From: Nansenia antarctica
Taxonomy: Eukaryota; Chordata; Actinopteri; Argentiniformes; Microstomatidae
Direction: 5' to 3'
Length of the DNA: 64,000 nucleotides
NCBI GenBank assembly: GCA_963989245.1
Contig: OZ022354.1
Span: 186,001-250,000 of the forward strand
Below the pieces are notes generated by a model, which worked only from the letters and a program-made list of their open reading frames with translations, had not been told where the DNA came from and ran no database searches. Both the position numbers and the translations under genes were made by a program. This document shows, one piece after another, positions 1 through 9,574 of the stretch. Every line of letters begins with the position of its first letter. Position 1 is the stretch's first letter.

Positions 1-242
1 CATGTATGAATTGTGTATCACACACAGTACTGTATGTCTAAGATAGATTCATTAATAACATTATTACAGCATAGCGTTGGATACAGCTTCCTGACTTCAG
101 CTGAGACTTTTCCCAAAACCTTTAAAAAGGGCACCAAAAAAAAATGTTGTAAGCATAAATCACCCTTCTTTCTGATAAGCATTTAAATTCCCTGAATTCC
201 CCTCAGCACATGTTATCTTCCTGCCCCATATTCACTTCTGAG

Positions 243-679
243 CCACCAGGGTGGTCTGGTGTTCTGTTCTCCTGGGCCACCAGGGTGGTCTGGTGTTCTG
301 TTCTCCTGGGCCACCAGGGTGGTCTGGTGTTCTGTTCTCCTGGGCCACCAGGGTGGTCTGGTGTTCTGTTCTCCTGGGCCACCAGGGTGGTCTGGTGTTC
401 TGTTCTCCTGGGCCACCAGGGTGGTCTGGTGTTCTGTTCTCCTGGGCCACCAGGGTGGTCTGGTGTTCTGTTCTCCTGGGCCTCCAGGGTGGTCTGGTGT
501 TCTGTTCTCCTGGGCCACCAGGGTGGTCTGGTGTTCTGTTCTCCTGGGCCACCAGGGTGGTCTGGTGTTCTGTTCTCCTGGGCCACCAGGGTGGTCTGGT
601 GTTCTGTTCTCCTGGGCCACCAGGGTGGTCTGGTGTTCTGTTCTCCTGGGCCACCAGGGTGGTCTGGTGTTCTGTTCTC
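243..679. repeat. 34-bp minisatellite, about 13 copies
   Basis: The unit (for example 243-276) repeats head to tail almost without variation; one unit has a single change (cctccaggg instead of ccaccaggg, near 481). The long open frames over it on both strands exist only because 34 bp is not a multiple of three and the unit lacks stops, so the frame cycles every 102 bp. No coding meaning is inferred. Confidence 0.97.
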
Positions 680-1289
680 GCCGCCGTTTGAAGCCGGCTG
701 AGCAGTGACACGTTCAGACCCTGGAAGCTGCTGTGTGCTGGAGGAGAGAAGCACCAATGAGACACTGTCTGCATAGATTAGATTATGTAACATGTTCATG
801 GTTAAGATTGGACGCTGACATCAGGGAATCAGATTCAATCAACACCCTCGCTGCAAATAAAACCACGTTCAAAGAATGATTATATTATTCTTCCTGTAAT
901 TGAATTACAGTACGCCTGCCCTTTTCTCTGACTAGGACTGGATCACCTCGTTGTAAAGAAGTTAAGTTAAGTAAAGTCTATAAACACTACGTATAAAAGC
1001 TGCCGCTGTCTGCAACTCTGACACGTTCACACCCAGGAAGGGGGAGAGAGGACAGGAAACGTGATCCAACCCTTGGAAGGTGTCATCTGAGGTTAGATGT
1101 ATTTGTATATTTATGTTTTTTTTTTCTTCATGTTTTTGTTGGCCCTGTTATGTCGGTTCTTTTTATATCTTACACTTTTGTATTTTCTTTTTCATCTATC
1201 ACTTAGTTTGGTAGTTATATTCATTGCACAATGCTGAATTATGTATAATTTTTGTAGTACAGACTGATTCTATGATTGTTACTTGTGTT
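680..1289. other. Non-coding stretch, nothing recognised
   Basis: AT-rich unique-looking sequence between two repeats. I see no long open frame, no RNA gene and no transposon terminus. The phrase gacacgttca occurs twice (about 708 and 1020) with loosely similar following sequence, possibly an old duplication. Confidence 0.5.
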
Positions 1290-1368
1290 TTATGTGTGGA
1301 CCCCAGGAAGACTAGCTAGTTGCTACGGCACTAGCTAATGGGGATCCTTAATAAAATATCTAAAATGT
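1290..1368 (+). mobile_element. LINE 3'-tail fragment
   Basis: The motif ggaccccaggaagactagct, followed by gctaatggggatcc and then aataaaa, is the 3' end of a non-LTR retrotransposon dispersed widely in fish genomes. Only the terminal part is present, consistent with a 5'-truncated copy. Family assignment is from memory of the tail motif and is tentative. Confidence 0.55.
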
Positions 1369-1666
1369 CCTGTGTGGTTTAGTAGCAGACACAGAGACTG
1401 CTCCCTCCAGGCTGTGGGTTGTTCAGTATGAAGGCGTCCTCCCGTAGACACATCGGCAGCATCGGAGAGACACACATCGATTTCCTGTGTAGGAAGCAGA
1501 GTAAGAGGAAATGGAGGAGGCCTCCTGTCAGCCAGATGCTCTTATTAATTAATAGTGTGGTCTCAGGAGGCGCAAATGACATGTTCTGATTACCCTGGTT
1601 CTTCATCCCAGGTCAGCAGCTAATGAAGGCTGGAGGTGTTTCACACAGTCGACCCCCAAACCACCC

Positions 1667-2369
1667 ACAGCATTGTTGTGGATCCCCAGACCTCAACCTC
1701 CCACAGCATTGTGGTGGATCCCCAGACCTCAACCTCCCACAGCATTGTGGTGGATCCCCAGACCTCAACCACCCACAGCATTGTGGTGGATCCTCAGACC
1801 TCAACCACCCACAGCATTGTGGTGGATCCTCAGACCTCAACCTCCCACAGCATTGTGGTGGATCCTCAGACCTCAACCTCCCACAGCATTGTGGTGGATC
1901 CTCAGACCTCAACCTCCCACAGCATTGTGGTGGATCCTCAGACCTCAACCTCCCACAGCATTGTGGTGGATCCTCAGACCTCAACCACCCACAGCATTGT
2001 GGTGGATCCTCAGACCTCAACCTCCCACAGCATTGTGGTGGATCCCCAGACCTCAACCACCCACAGCATTGTGGTGGATCCTCAGACCTCAACCTCCCAC
2101 AGCATTGTGGTGGATCCTCAGACCTCAACCACCCACAGCATTGTGGTGGATCCTCAGACCTCAACCACCCACAGCATTGTGGTGGATCCCCAGACCTCAA
2201 CCTCCCACAGCATTGTGGTGGATCCTCAGACCTCAACCTCCCACAGCATTGTGGTGGATCCTCAGACCTCAACCTCCCACAGCATTGTGGTGGATCCTCA
2301 GACCTCAACCTCCCACAGCATTGTGGTGGATCCTCAGACCTCAACCACCCACAGCATTGTGGTGGATCT
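1667..2369. repeat. 36-bp minisatellite, about 19-20 copies
   Basis: The unit (for example 1693-1728) repeats head to tail. Two biallelic positions alternate between units: acctcccac or accacccac, and gatcccca or gatcctca. Because 36 is a multiple of three, every frame without a stop stays open and gives spurious 12-residue repeat proteins on both strands. Confidence 0.97.
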
Positions 2370-2390
2370 CGCTAATGGAGGCCAGAGCTC

Positions 2391-2465
2391 TCAACAGGGA
2401 TATCTTCTCTAGGGAACAAGGGTTAGGGTTAGGGTTAGACTCAACAGGGATATCTTCTCTAGAGA
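2391..2465. repeat. 50-bp tandem duplication around a short telomere-like tract
   Basis: The segment ctcaacagggatatcttctc occurs at 2391 and again at 2441. Between the copies lies (GGGTTA)3 at 2420-2437, a short interstitial vertebrate telomere-type repeat. Confidence 0.8.
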
Positions 2466-2588
2466 AACAAGGCCTAGCCAGCTACCACCTCAGCGCCTCT
2501 CAGCTAGCAATTAGCTAAACATGTTATAGATGTTCAAGGACTCAGCTAGCACTTAGCTGAAGGTACAGTACAGTTACATGGACTAGAG

Positions 2589-4437
2589 CAGGGGTCGGCA
2601 ATAGGCGGCCCGCGGGCCATTGCTGGCCCATCACCAATAATATTTGGCCCAGCAGATTATCTTGAGAATCCACTTTTATTATTATTATTATTATTTTTTT
2701 TTTTTTTTACAATATCGGACCGACAGTCCCACATATAGCGCCTATAATGTCCGAATAGAGAATCTACCTCCACCTGAATAATGCTTATTGTACTTTTATC
2801 CATGTTGAGAGTGAATGACACAGGGACAGACAATCAGGCAGCGAGGTGCACCGAAGCGCACTGACGCTGAACCCCTCATAGTGAATCATAAGTAGGTGGA
2901 CAAGGCGTGGTACTGAAATAGCCGTGTGTGGTTTGAAAAAAATAACACCAGCTCGGTAAATAATTCAAACGTAATGTTTACGTATATGCACCGCTGGACT
3001 GGCCATACAATCTACCTGCCCGCTGGCAGGTGGGCCGCGCTAGTTTTGGGCCGGTCGGGCTGCCCCCAATACATTGGTATACTTGCTATCCATGTCACTT
3101 ACTCCGCTCTATAGGTTTTTTTTACAAGGTATATTCAACAGACTGCCAGCATGTTGATCGGCGGTGTCGGACCGATTGTGTTGGGCCGGTCTGAGCCACA
3201 TGGCAGGGCCTATTTTTTTGTCCCAGTCTAGCCCTGCCACACACTCAATGTTAATAATAATGATAATAATAATATTTCCTGAAGTTAATATAATAATTTC
3301 CTGTAACCTATAGGAATAATTTCTTGTAACCTATAATTTTTATTATAATAATAATATTTCCTGTTCCCTTTTTTTTTATTAAATTATATTTATAATTGGA
3401 ATAATAATGTTTACGTATATGTGACTGCAACACACATATTATGAACAGTAACAAAGCAAATTCAGTTTAATTTTCTGAAAAACATTGACAACAAAATCGG
3501 CAAAATAAATACACGCTATTAAGGATAATAATTACAATGAGCCATTCATTCAAAATATACAAAATACAATTAGGTTATTAAATACAATAACGACAGGCTT
3601 GGTACTCACTTAATGTGAAAAGTGGCATCTCCCATCGGTCAGTATTTGCTTGATATCTGGTGATATGGACGTCACTTTAATCCGGCAGTTCTCACGGTTT
3701 TTATGCGTCAATCAATTCCTCTAGCCCGTCTTTATCGCATTCATTGACGAGAAGGACGACTCGCATGCATAGAAAGGGAACATTGTGAGCACGGAAGATG
3801 TGAGTCTCACAACGGCTTTGCATTGATGAAACCAGGTAGGATGAACGTATAGTTCACTGTCCATTCCTCTTTAAATGCCCTGTTTTCACCGTCAACTTTC
3901 CTCTTTAGACCTTTGGAGAGTGACATGATGTTTCTCTTGCTAGCAGGTTAAATGTTTAGCTAACTTCACCCGACACGCAAACAACCAATCCAATAATAAT
4001 GTGACCTTGTCTGGGAGGAGGGGGGAATAATTATCAGAATAAAAGTATGTTAAATAATTATTAGAATAAGTTAGGCTACGCTACATCGTCAGTCCACACA
4101 TTTATTATTCAAAAATATGGAAAAGGGTGAAACTACGTTTCAACGTTGTTGAGAATCACAACACAAACTCGCTAGTCAAGCCTAATACTGCAACGTAATG
4201 GATTGGACTGCTACCTAGTTAACTAGAACACTACTTTACATTGTTAGCAGGCTCACAAAACAATCTGTGTTAGTTGACTAGCAATGTGTACATCTCTCGA
4301 AAGAAAAGTCAAAGCATTAGAACGTGTCACATTTTTAAACAATCAATTACTTAAATTAGCCTTTGATTAGGTTCGGGCCCGCCATCTAGTGGCACATTTT
4401 TTTTGGGCCCGAAGCCAAACTTAATTGCCGACCCCTG
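2589..4437. mobile_element. Non-autonomous hAT-type DNA transposon
   Basis: Perfect 14-bp terminal inverted repeats, caggggtcggcaat at 2589-2602 and its complement at 4424-4437, are flanked by a perfect 8-bp target duplication gactagag (2581-2588 and 4438-4445). An 8-bp duplication and CAGGGG-type ends are hallmarks of the hAT superfamily. The 1849-bp body has no open frame resembling a transposase, so it is non-autonomous. It is interrupted internally by a further insertion at 2989-3404. Part of its right half (about 4145-4300) recurs inverted at 12058-12200. Confidence 0.93.
2989..3404. mobile_element. Insertion nested in the hAT element, 17-bp flanking duplication
   Basis: A 17-bp direct repeat (taatgtttacgtatatg) lies at 2972-2988 and 3405-3421, immediately bounding this 416-bp segment, as expected of a target-site duplication. 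Inside, ctggactgg near the left and ccagtctagccctg near 3224-3237 look like degenerate inverted ends of a DNA element, followed by AT-rich sequence rich in taataat and tttcctg. A 17-bp duplication is longer than DNA transposons make, so a target-primed retroelement or a composite is possible. Confidence 0.55.
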
Positions 4438-4779
4438 GACTAGAGGCTCTTTTCTACTGGGAATCAGCTTTAGAGTTGGCTCACTACTGCGTGTCTGCAC
4501 AAGACCTGTTGCCCTTGTTCTGTACATCAAAACTGTACATATTGACACTCATCTCATTTATCTTTTATATTCATTTATGTATACTCTGTAATACCTCATA
4601 CTCTAACACCTTGCACTATGACACTATTTGCATCTGTTTAGATGCCAAACTACATTTTGTTGTCTCAGTACTCTGTCTGTCTTTCTTTATTTCCTTCTTT
4701 CTTGTGCCAATTCAATAATTCAATAATACAGTAATACAGTAGTCTAGTGTACTAGTCTAATGAACAGCCCAGCCTGGGT

Positions 4780-7090
4780 GTAAATGATACATTAGTGTAG
4801 TGTACTAGTTTAGTGGTACAGTAGTGTAGTGTACTAGTCTAGTGATACAGTAGTGTAGTGTACTAGTTTAGTGGTACAGTAGTGTAGTGTACTAGTCTAG
4901 TGGTACAGTAGTGTAGTGTACTAGTCTAGTGGTACAGTAGTGTAGTGTACTAGTCTAGTGATACAGTAGTGTACTAGTCTAGTGGTACAGTAGTGTACTA
5001 GTCTAGTGGTACAGTAGTGTAGTGTACTAGTCTAGTGATACAGTAGTGTACTAGTCTAGTGGTACAGTAGTGTACTAGTCTAGTGGTACAGTAGTGTACT
5101 AGTCTAGTGGTACAGTAGTGTAGTGTACTAGTCTGGTGATACAGTAGTGTACTAGTCTAGTGGTACAGTAGTGTACTAGTCTAGTGATACAGTAGTGTAG
5201 TGTACTAGTCTAGTGATACAGTAGTGTACTAGTCTAGTGGTACAGTAGTGTACTAGTCTAGTGGTACAGTAGTGTACTAGTCTAGTGATACAGTAGTGTA
5301 GTGTACTAGTCTAGTGATACAGTAGTGTAGTGTACTAGTCTAGTGGTACAGTAGTGTAGTGTACTAGTCTAGTGGTACAGTAGTGTACTAGTCTAGTGGT
5401 AGTGTAGTGTACTAGTCTAGTGGTACAGTAGTGTAGTGTACTAGTCTAGTGGTACAGTAGTGTACTAGTCTAGTGGTACAGTAGTGTAGTGTACTAGTCT
5501 AGTGGTACAGTAGTGTAGTGTACTAGTCTAGTGGTACAGTAGTGTACTAGTCTAGTGGTACAGTAGTGTAGTGTACTAGTCTAGTGGTACAGTAGTGTAG
5601 TGTACTAGTCTAGTGATACAGTAGTGTACTAGTCTAGTGGTACAGTAGTGTAGTGTACTAGTCTAGTGATACAGTAGTGTAGTGTACTAGTCTAGTGGTA
5701 CAGTAGTGTACTAGTCTAGTGATACAGTAGTGTAGTGTACTAGTCTAGTGGTACAGTAGTGTACTAGTCTAGTGGTACAGTAGTGTACTAGTCTAGTGGT
5801 ACAGTAGTGTACTAGTCTAGTGGTACAGTAGTGTAGTGTACTAGTCTAGTGGTACAGTAGTGTAGTGTACTAGTCTAGTGATACAGTAGTGTACTAGTCT
5901 AGTGGTACAGTAGTGTACTAGTCTAGTGGTACAGTAGTGTAGTGTACTAGTCTAGTGATACAGTAGTGTACTAGTCTAGTGGTACAGTAGTGTAGTGTAC
6001 TAGTCTAGTGGTACAGTAGTGTACTAGTCTAGTGGTACAGTAGTGTAGTGTACTAGTCTAGTGGTACAGTAGTGTAGTGTACTAGTCTAGTGGTACAGTA
6101 GTGTAGTGTACTAGTCTAGTGATACAGTAGTGTAGTGTACTAGTCTAGTGGTGCAGTAGTGTACTAGTCTAGTGGTACAGTAGTGTAGTGTACTAGTCTA
6201 GTGGTACAGTAGTGTAGTGTACTAGTCTAGTGGTACAGTAGTGTAGTGTACTAGTCTAGTGATACAGTAGTGTACTAGTCTAGTGGTACAGTAGTGTAGT
6301 GTACTAGTCTAGTGGTACAGTAGTGTAGTGTACTAGTCTAGTGGTACAGTAGTGTAGTGTACTAGTCTAGTGGTACAGTAGTGTAGTGTACTAGTCTAGT
6401 GGTACAGTAGTGTACTAGTCTAGTGGTACAGTAGTGTACTAGTCTAGTGGTACAGTAGTGTAGTGTACTAGTCTAGTGGTACAGTAGTGTAGTGTACTAG
6501 TCTAGTGGTACAGTAGTGTAGTGTACTAGTCTAGTGATACAGTAGTGTACTAGTCTAGTGGTACAGTAGTGTACTAGTCTAGTGATACAGTAGTGTACTA
6601 GTCTAGTGATACAGTAGTGTAGTGTACTAGTCTAGTGGTACAGTAGTGTAGTGTACTAGTCTAGTGGTACAGTAGTGTACTAGTCTAGTGGTACAGTAGT
6701 GTAGTGTACTAGTCTAGTGGTACAGTATTGTACTAGTCTAGTGGTACAGTAGTGTAGTGTACTAGTCTAGTGGTACAGTAGTGTAGTGTACTAGTCTAGT
6801 GGTACAGTAGTGTACTAGTCTAGTGGTACAGTAGTGTAGTGTACTAGTCTAGTGATACAGTAGTGTACTAGTCTAGTGGTACAGTAGTGTAGTGTACTAG
6901 TCTAGTGATACAGTAGTGTACTAGTCTAGTGGTACAGTAGTGTAGTGTACTAGTCTAGTGATACAGTAGTGTACTAGTCTAGTGGTACAGTAGTGTAGTG
7001 TACTAGTCTAGTGATACAGTAGTGTAGTGTACTAGTCTAGTGATACAGTAGTGTACTAGTCTAGTGGTACAGTAGTGTACTAGTCTAGTG
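4780..7090. repeat. 2.3-kb satellite-like array of mixed 24- and 29-bp units
   Basis: Two unit lengths are interspersed. Both end in the palindrome-rich tactagtctagtg; the longer has an extra gtgta. Units also differ at gtacag or atacag. The array is bordered on both sides by the same 16-bp sequence aacagcccagcctggg (4763-4778 and 7091-7106), so it expanded within, or duplicated, a single-copy border. Confidence 0.96.
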
Positions 7091-7106
7091 AACAGCCCAG
7101 CCTGGG

Positions 7107-7436
7107 CAGATCTTCTCCTACATGTGTAAATGAGAGACTCAGGATGGCTGTGGGGCGACTCTCCATCCACACGCATCATTGGGGATCTGTTTGATGCCAC
7201 TCTAATGGTGCATGTGAGATGAGGCTGTGATTATCAGATCCATCTCCGTCCTCATTAGACTGGGCTGTTACATTAGGCCACCTCTGGTGACTCATTTAGG
7301 GAGGCAGTGAGACAGGGGTAATGACTGGAATCTCCATGTCGCCCGTTTAGCTCTGTCAATTACCAGGCCAGAGATGTCATGGATGTGAGGCTGCAGCTAC
7401 ACACACACCTTTGTTTCCTGTCTCCTTTTCATTTGT
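7107..7436. other. Unique spacer, nothing recognised
   Basis: Mixed-composition sequence between two tandem arrays; no open frame of note and no transposon ends seen. Confidence 0.5.
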
Positions 7437-8040
7437 AGTTCACCTGCTCTTTGGTGCTAGATTAAACACCATTTAATCTGTAGTTCACCTACTCTTTGGT
7501 GCTAGATTAAACACCATTTAATCTGTAGTTCACCTGCTCTTTGGTGCTGGATTAAACACCATTTAATCTATAGTTCACCTGCTCTTTGGTGCTAGATTAA
7601 ACACCAGTGTACACCATATATGTTCTATTGTAAAGCGCTTTGAGTTGAATTTCATGTACAAAAGGCGCTATATAAATAAAGCTTTACTTACTTACCATTT
7701 AATCTGTAGTTCACCTGCTCTTTGGTGCTGGATTAAACACCATTTAATCTGTAGTTCACCTACTCTTTGGTGCTGGATTAAACACCATTTAATCTGTAGT
7801 TCACCTACTCTTTGGTGCTAGATTAAACACTATTTCATTTGTAGTTCACCTACTCTTTGGTGCTAGATTAAACACCATTTAATCTGTAGTTCACCTGCTC
7901 TTTGGTGTTAGATTAAACACCATTTAATCTGTATTTCACCTACTCTCTGGTGCTGGATTAAACATCATGTAATCTGTAGTTCACCTACTCTTTGGTGCTA
8001 GATTAAACACTATTTAATCTGTAGTTCACCTACTCTTTGT
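7437..8040. repeat. 45-bp minisatellite, diverged, about 11 copies
   Basis: The unit carries ttcacctgctctttggtgct and attaaacaccatttaatctg. Copies differ by scattered substitutions. The array is interrupted at 7606-7694 by a retroelement tail. Confidence 0.93.
7606..7694 (+). mobile_element. SINE/LINE 3' tail inserted in the 45-bp array
   Basis: The sequence gtaaagcgctttgagttg, then ggcgctatataaataaagc ending in a cttacttac tail, is a common 3' end of teleost non-LTR elements and the SINEs that share their tails. The minisatellite resumes directly after it. Confidence 0.65.
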
Positions 8041-8353
8041 GTCATGACCAGAGGGCGGAAACCAGAAGCAGACACCAGAGAACAGGTAGTTTCAGCAATA
8101 ATAGTAATTTATTGATAAGGGTAGGGGTGTCAGGGGAAGTAGGCTGGAGGTTGGTAGAACAGGCAGGGGGTCAGGCAGGCAGGCAGGGGATCAGGCAGGC
8201 AGGCAGGCAGGCAGGTAGTCAGACAGGCAGGGGATCAGGCAGGCGGAGTGGTCGGCAGACAGGCGGGGGGTCAGACAGGTACCAGGTAGTCAGGCAGGCA
8301 GTGGATCAGGCTGGAGGAAGGAACGTCAGACAGGCGGTGGGTCAGGCAGGAGG
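8040..8353 (-). mobile_element. Possible LTR remnant, GGCA-rich
   Basis: It begins tgtcatgacc on the plus strand (so an LTR read from the minus strand would end in CA). It contains agtaatttattgataagg and then a ggtcaggcaggcagg-rich stretch, the same order of motifs as in the LTR at 8354-8903 (agtatttattaaaagg, then ggtcaggcagg). I read it as a truncated LTR of a related family; the simple-sequence expansion makes this uncertain. Confidence 0.4.
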
Positions 8354-8903
8354 TGTTACGGCCTGAGTCGAGCGGTCAAATGTGGCAGTACCCCAGAACA
8401 GACAGACACAGAGACTTGGGTAATAATAATAGTATTTATTAAAAGGGGCTAGGCAGAGAATGGTCGTAGGGCAAGCGGGGGTCAGGCAGGGGGGAGTAGT
8501 CGGCAGGTAAGCAGGGGTACTTAGGCAGGAGGGGGTAGTCGATAGGCAGGCAGGGGCTTCGGCAGGAGGAGTAGTCGATAGGCAGGCAGGAGGGCAGGCA
8601 GGAGTGGACTGGTGGAGGAGAGAAAACAAACAAACAAAATAAATAAAACGACTGGGAAAAGTAAACAAGTAATTTCGGATCTAGAACACACTGGAGACAA
8701 ACGAGGGAGCGAGACGACGAACCACTGGGGATCAGATTGATCAAGCATCAGACGGCAGGTTGCGGGGCCTTTTATGCAGGTCTCTCCTCCTAAGATTGTA
8801 AACACCTGCTGGAGCCGGCGCAGCTGTCTCAGATTGGGCCTGATTGGTCTCAACGAGCGGTGCTGAGGGGAAAACGAGTGGAGCCGAAGCGGGATCCACA
8901 ACA
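8354..8903 (-). repeat. 3' LTR of the chromodomain gypsy element
   Basis: On the minus strand it starts TGTTGTGGATCC directly after the polypurine tract and ends GGCCGTAACA, giving the TG...CA ends of an LTR (550 bp). A minus-strand AATAAA lies inside at about 8434-8439. The reading frame of the preceding coding block runs about 160 bp into it. Confidence 0.75.
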
Positions 8904-9574
8904 GTACCCCCCTCCTGACGGGAGGCACCGGACGACCGCCCTGGAGCTTCCGGGTGAGCCCGGTAGAATTCGTCCAGCAGAGCAGGATCAGCGAGATAGG
9001 ACGGGGGCACCCAACTCCGGTCTTCGGGGCCGTAGCCCACCCAGTCCACCAGATACTGGAACCCCCGTCCCCTACGGCGGACGGCCAGTAGACGGTCCAC
9101 CGACCACACAGGGTCGCCATCCTCCAGGACCTGGGGGGGCGGGGGAGCTGGAGCAGGGGGTGACAGGGGGCTGGTGGAGAAGGGTTTGAGGAGGGACACA
9201 TGGAACACAGGGTGGACCTTGAGAGCGGCCGGGAGGTTCAAACGCACCGCAGAATCATTGATGACGCGGTCGACGGTATAGGGACCGACGTAGCGTGGGT
9301 TAAGCTTACGTGAGGAGATCTGGGAGGTCTGGAGGGGCAGGTCCCGGGCCAATATCCAGACCTTCTGGCCAGGTCGATAGGCCGGGGCCGGCACCCTCCG
9401 CCGGTTGGCGCATCGACGGGACCGCTCAGTGGCTCGCAGCAGAGCGGCCCGGGCTGTTCTCCAGATGCGCCGACACCGGCGGAGGTGGACCCTGGTGGAT
9501 GGGACCGCCACCTCCAGCTCCTGTTGGGGAAATAGAGGCGGTTGATAACCGAAGGAACACTCAAACGGGGACAT
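8741..9574 (-). pseudogene. Gypsy integrase C-terminal region with chromodomain
   Basis: An open block of about 277 codons. It begins in the distal integrase core (SPFECSFGYQPPLFP), continues through the GPY/F-type segment (NPRYVGPYTVDRVI, then LPAALKVHPVFHVSLLKP) and a proline-rich linker. It ends in a chromodomain (VWSVDRLLAVRRRG, FQYLVDWVGYGPEDRSWVP), the module that steers chromoviral integration to marked chromatin. It is one frame away from the upstream pol block and overlaps it at 9561-9574, so a small indel broke the original polyprotein. Its stop lies inside the 3' LTR. Part of a dead element. Confidence 0.9.

Noticed and set aside
243..679. CRISPR-like array
   Set aside because: Units are contiguous with no unique spacers, and the genome is that of a vertebrate.
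1613..2412. Four long open frames on both strands over the 36-bp repeat
   Set aside because: The unit is a multiple of three and stop-free in several frames; the predicted proteins are simple 12-residue repeats without context of a gene.
8037..8668. Open frames over the GGCAGG-rich stretches
   Set aside because: Low-complexity translation of LTR simple sequence on both strands.
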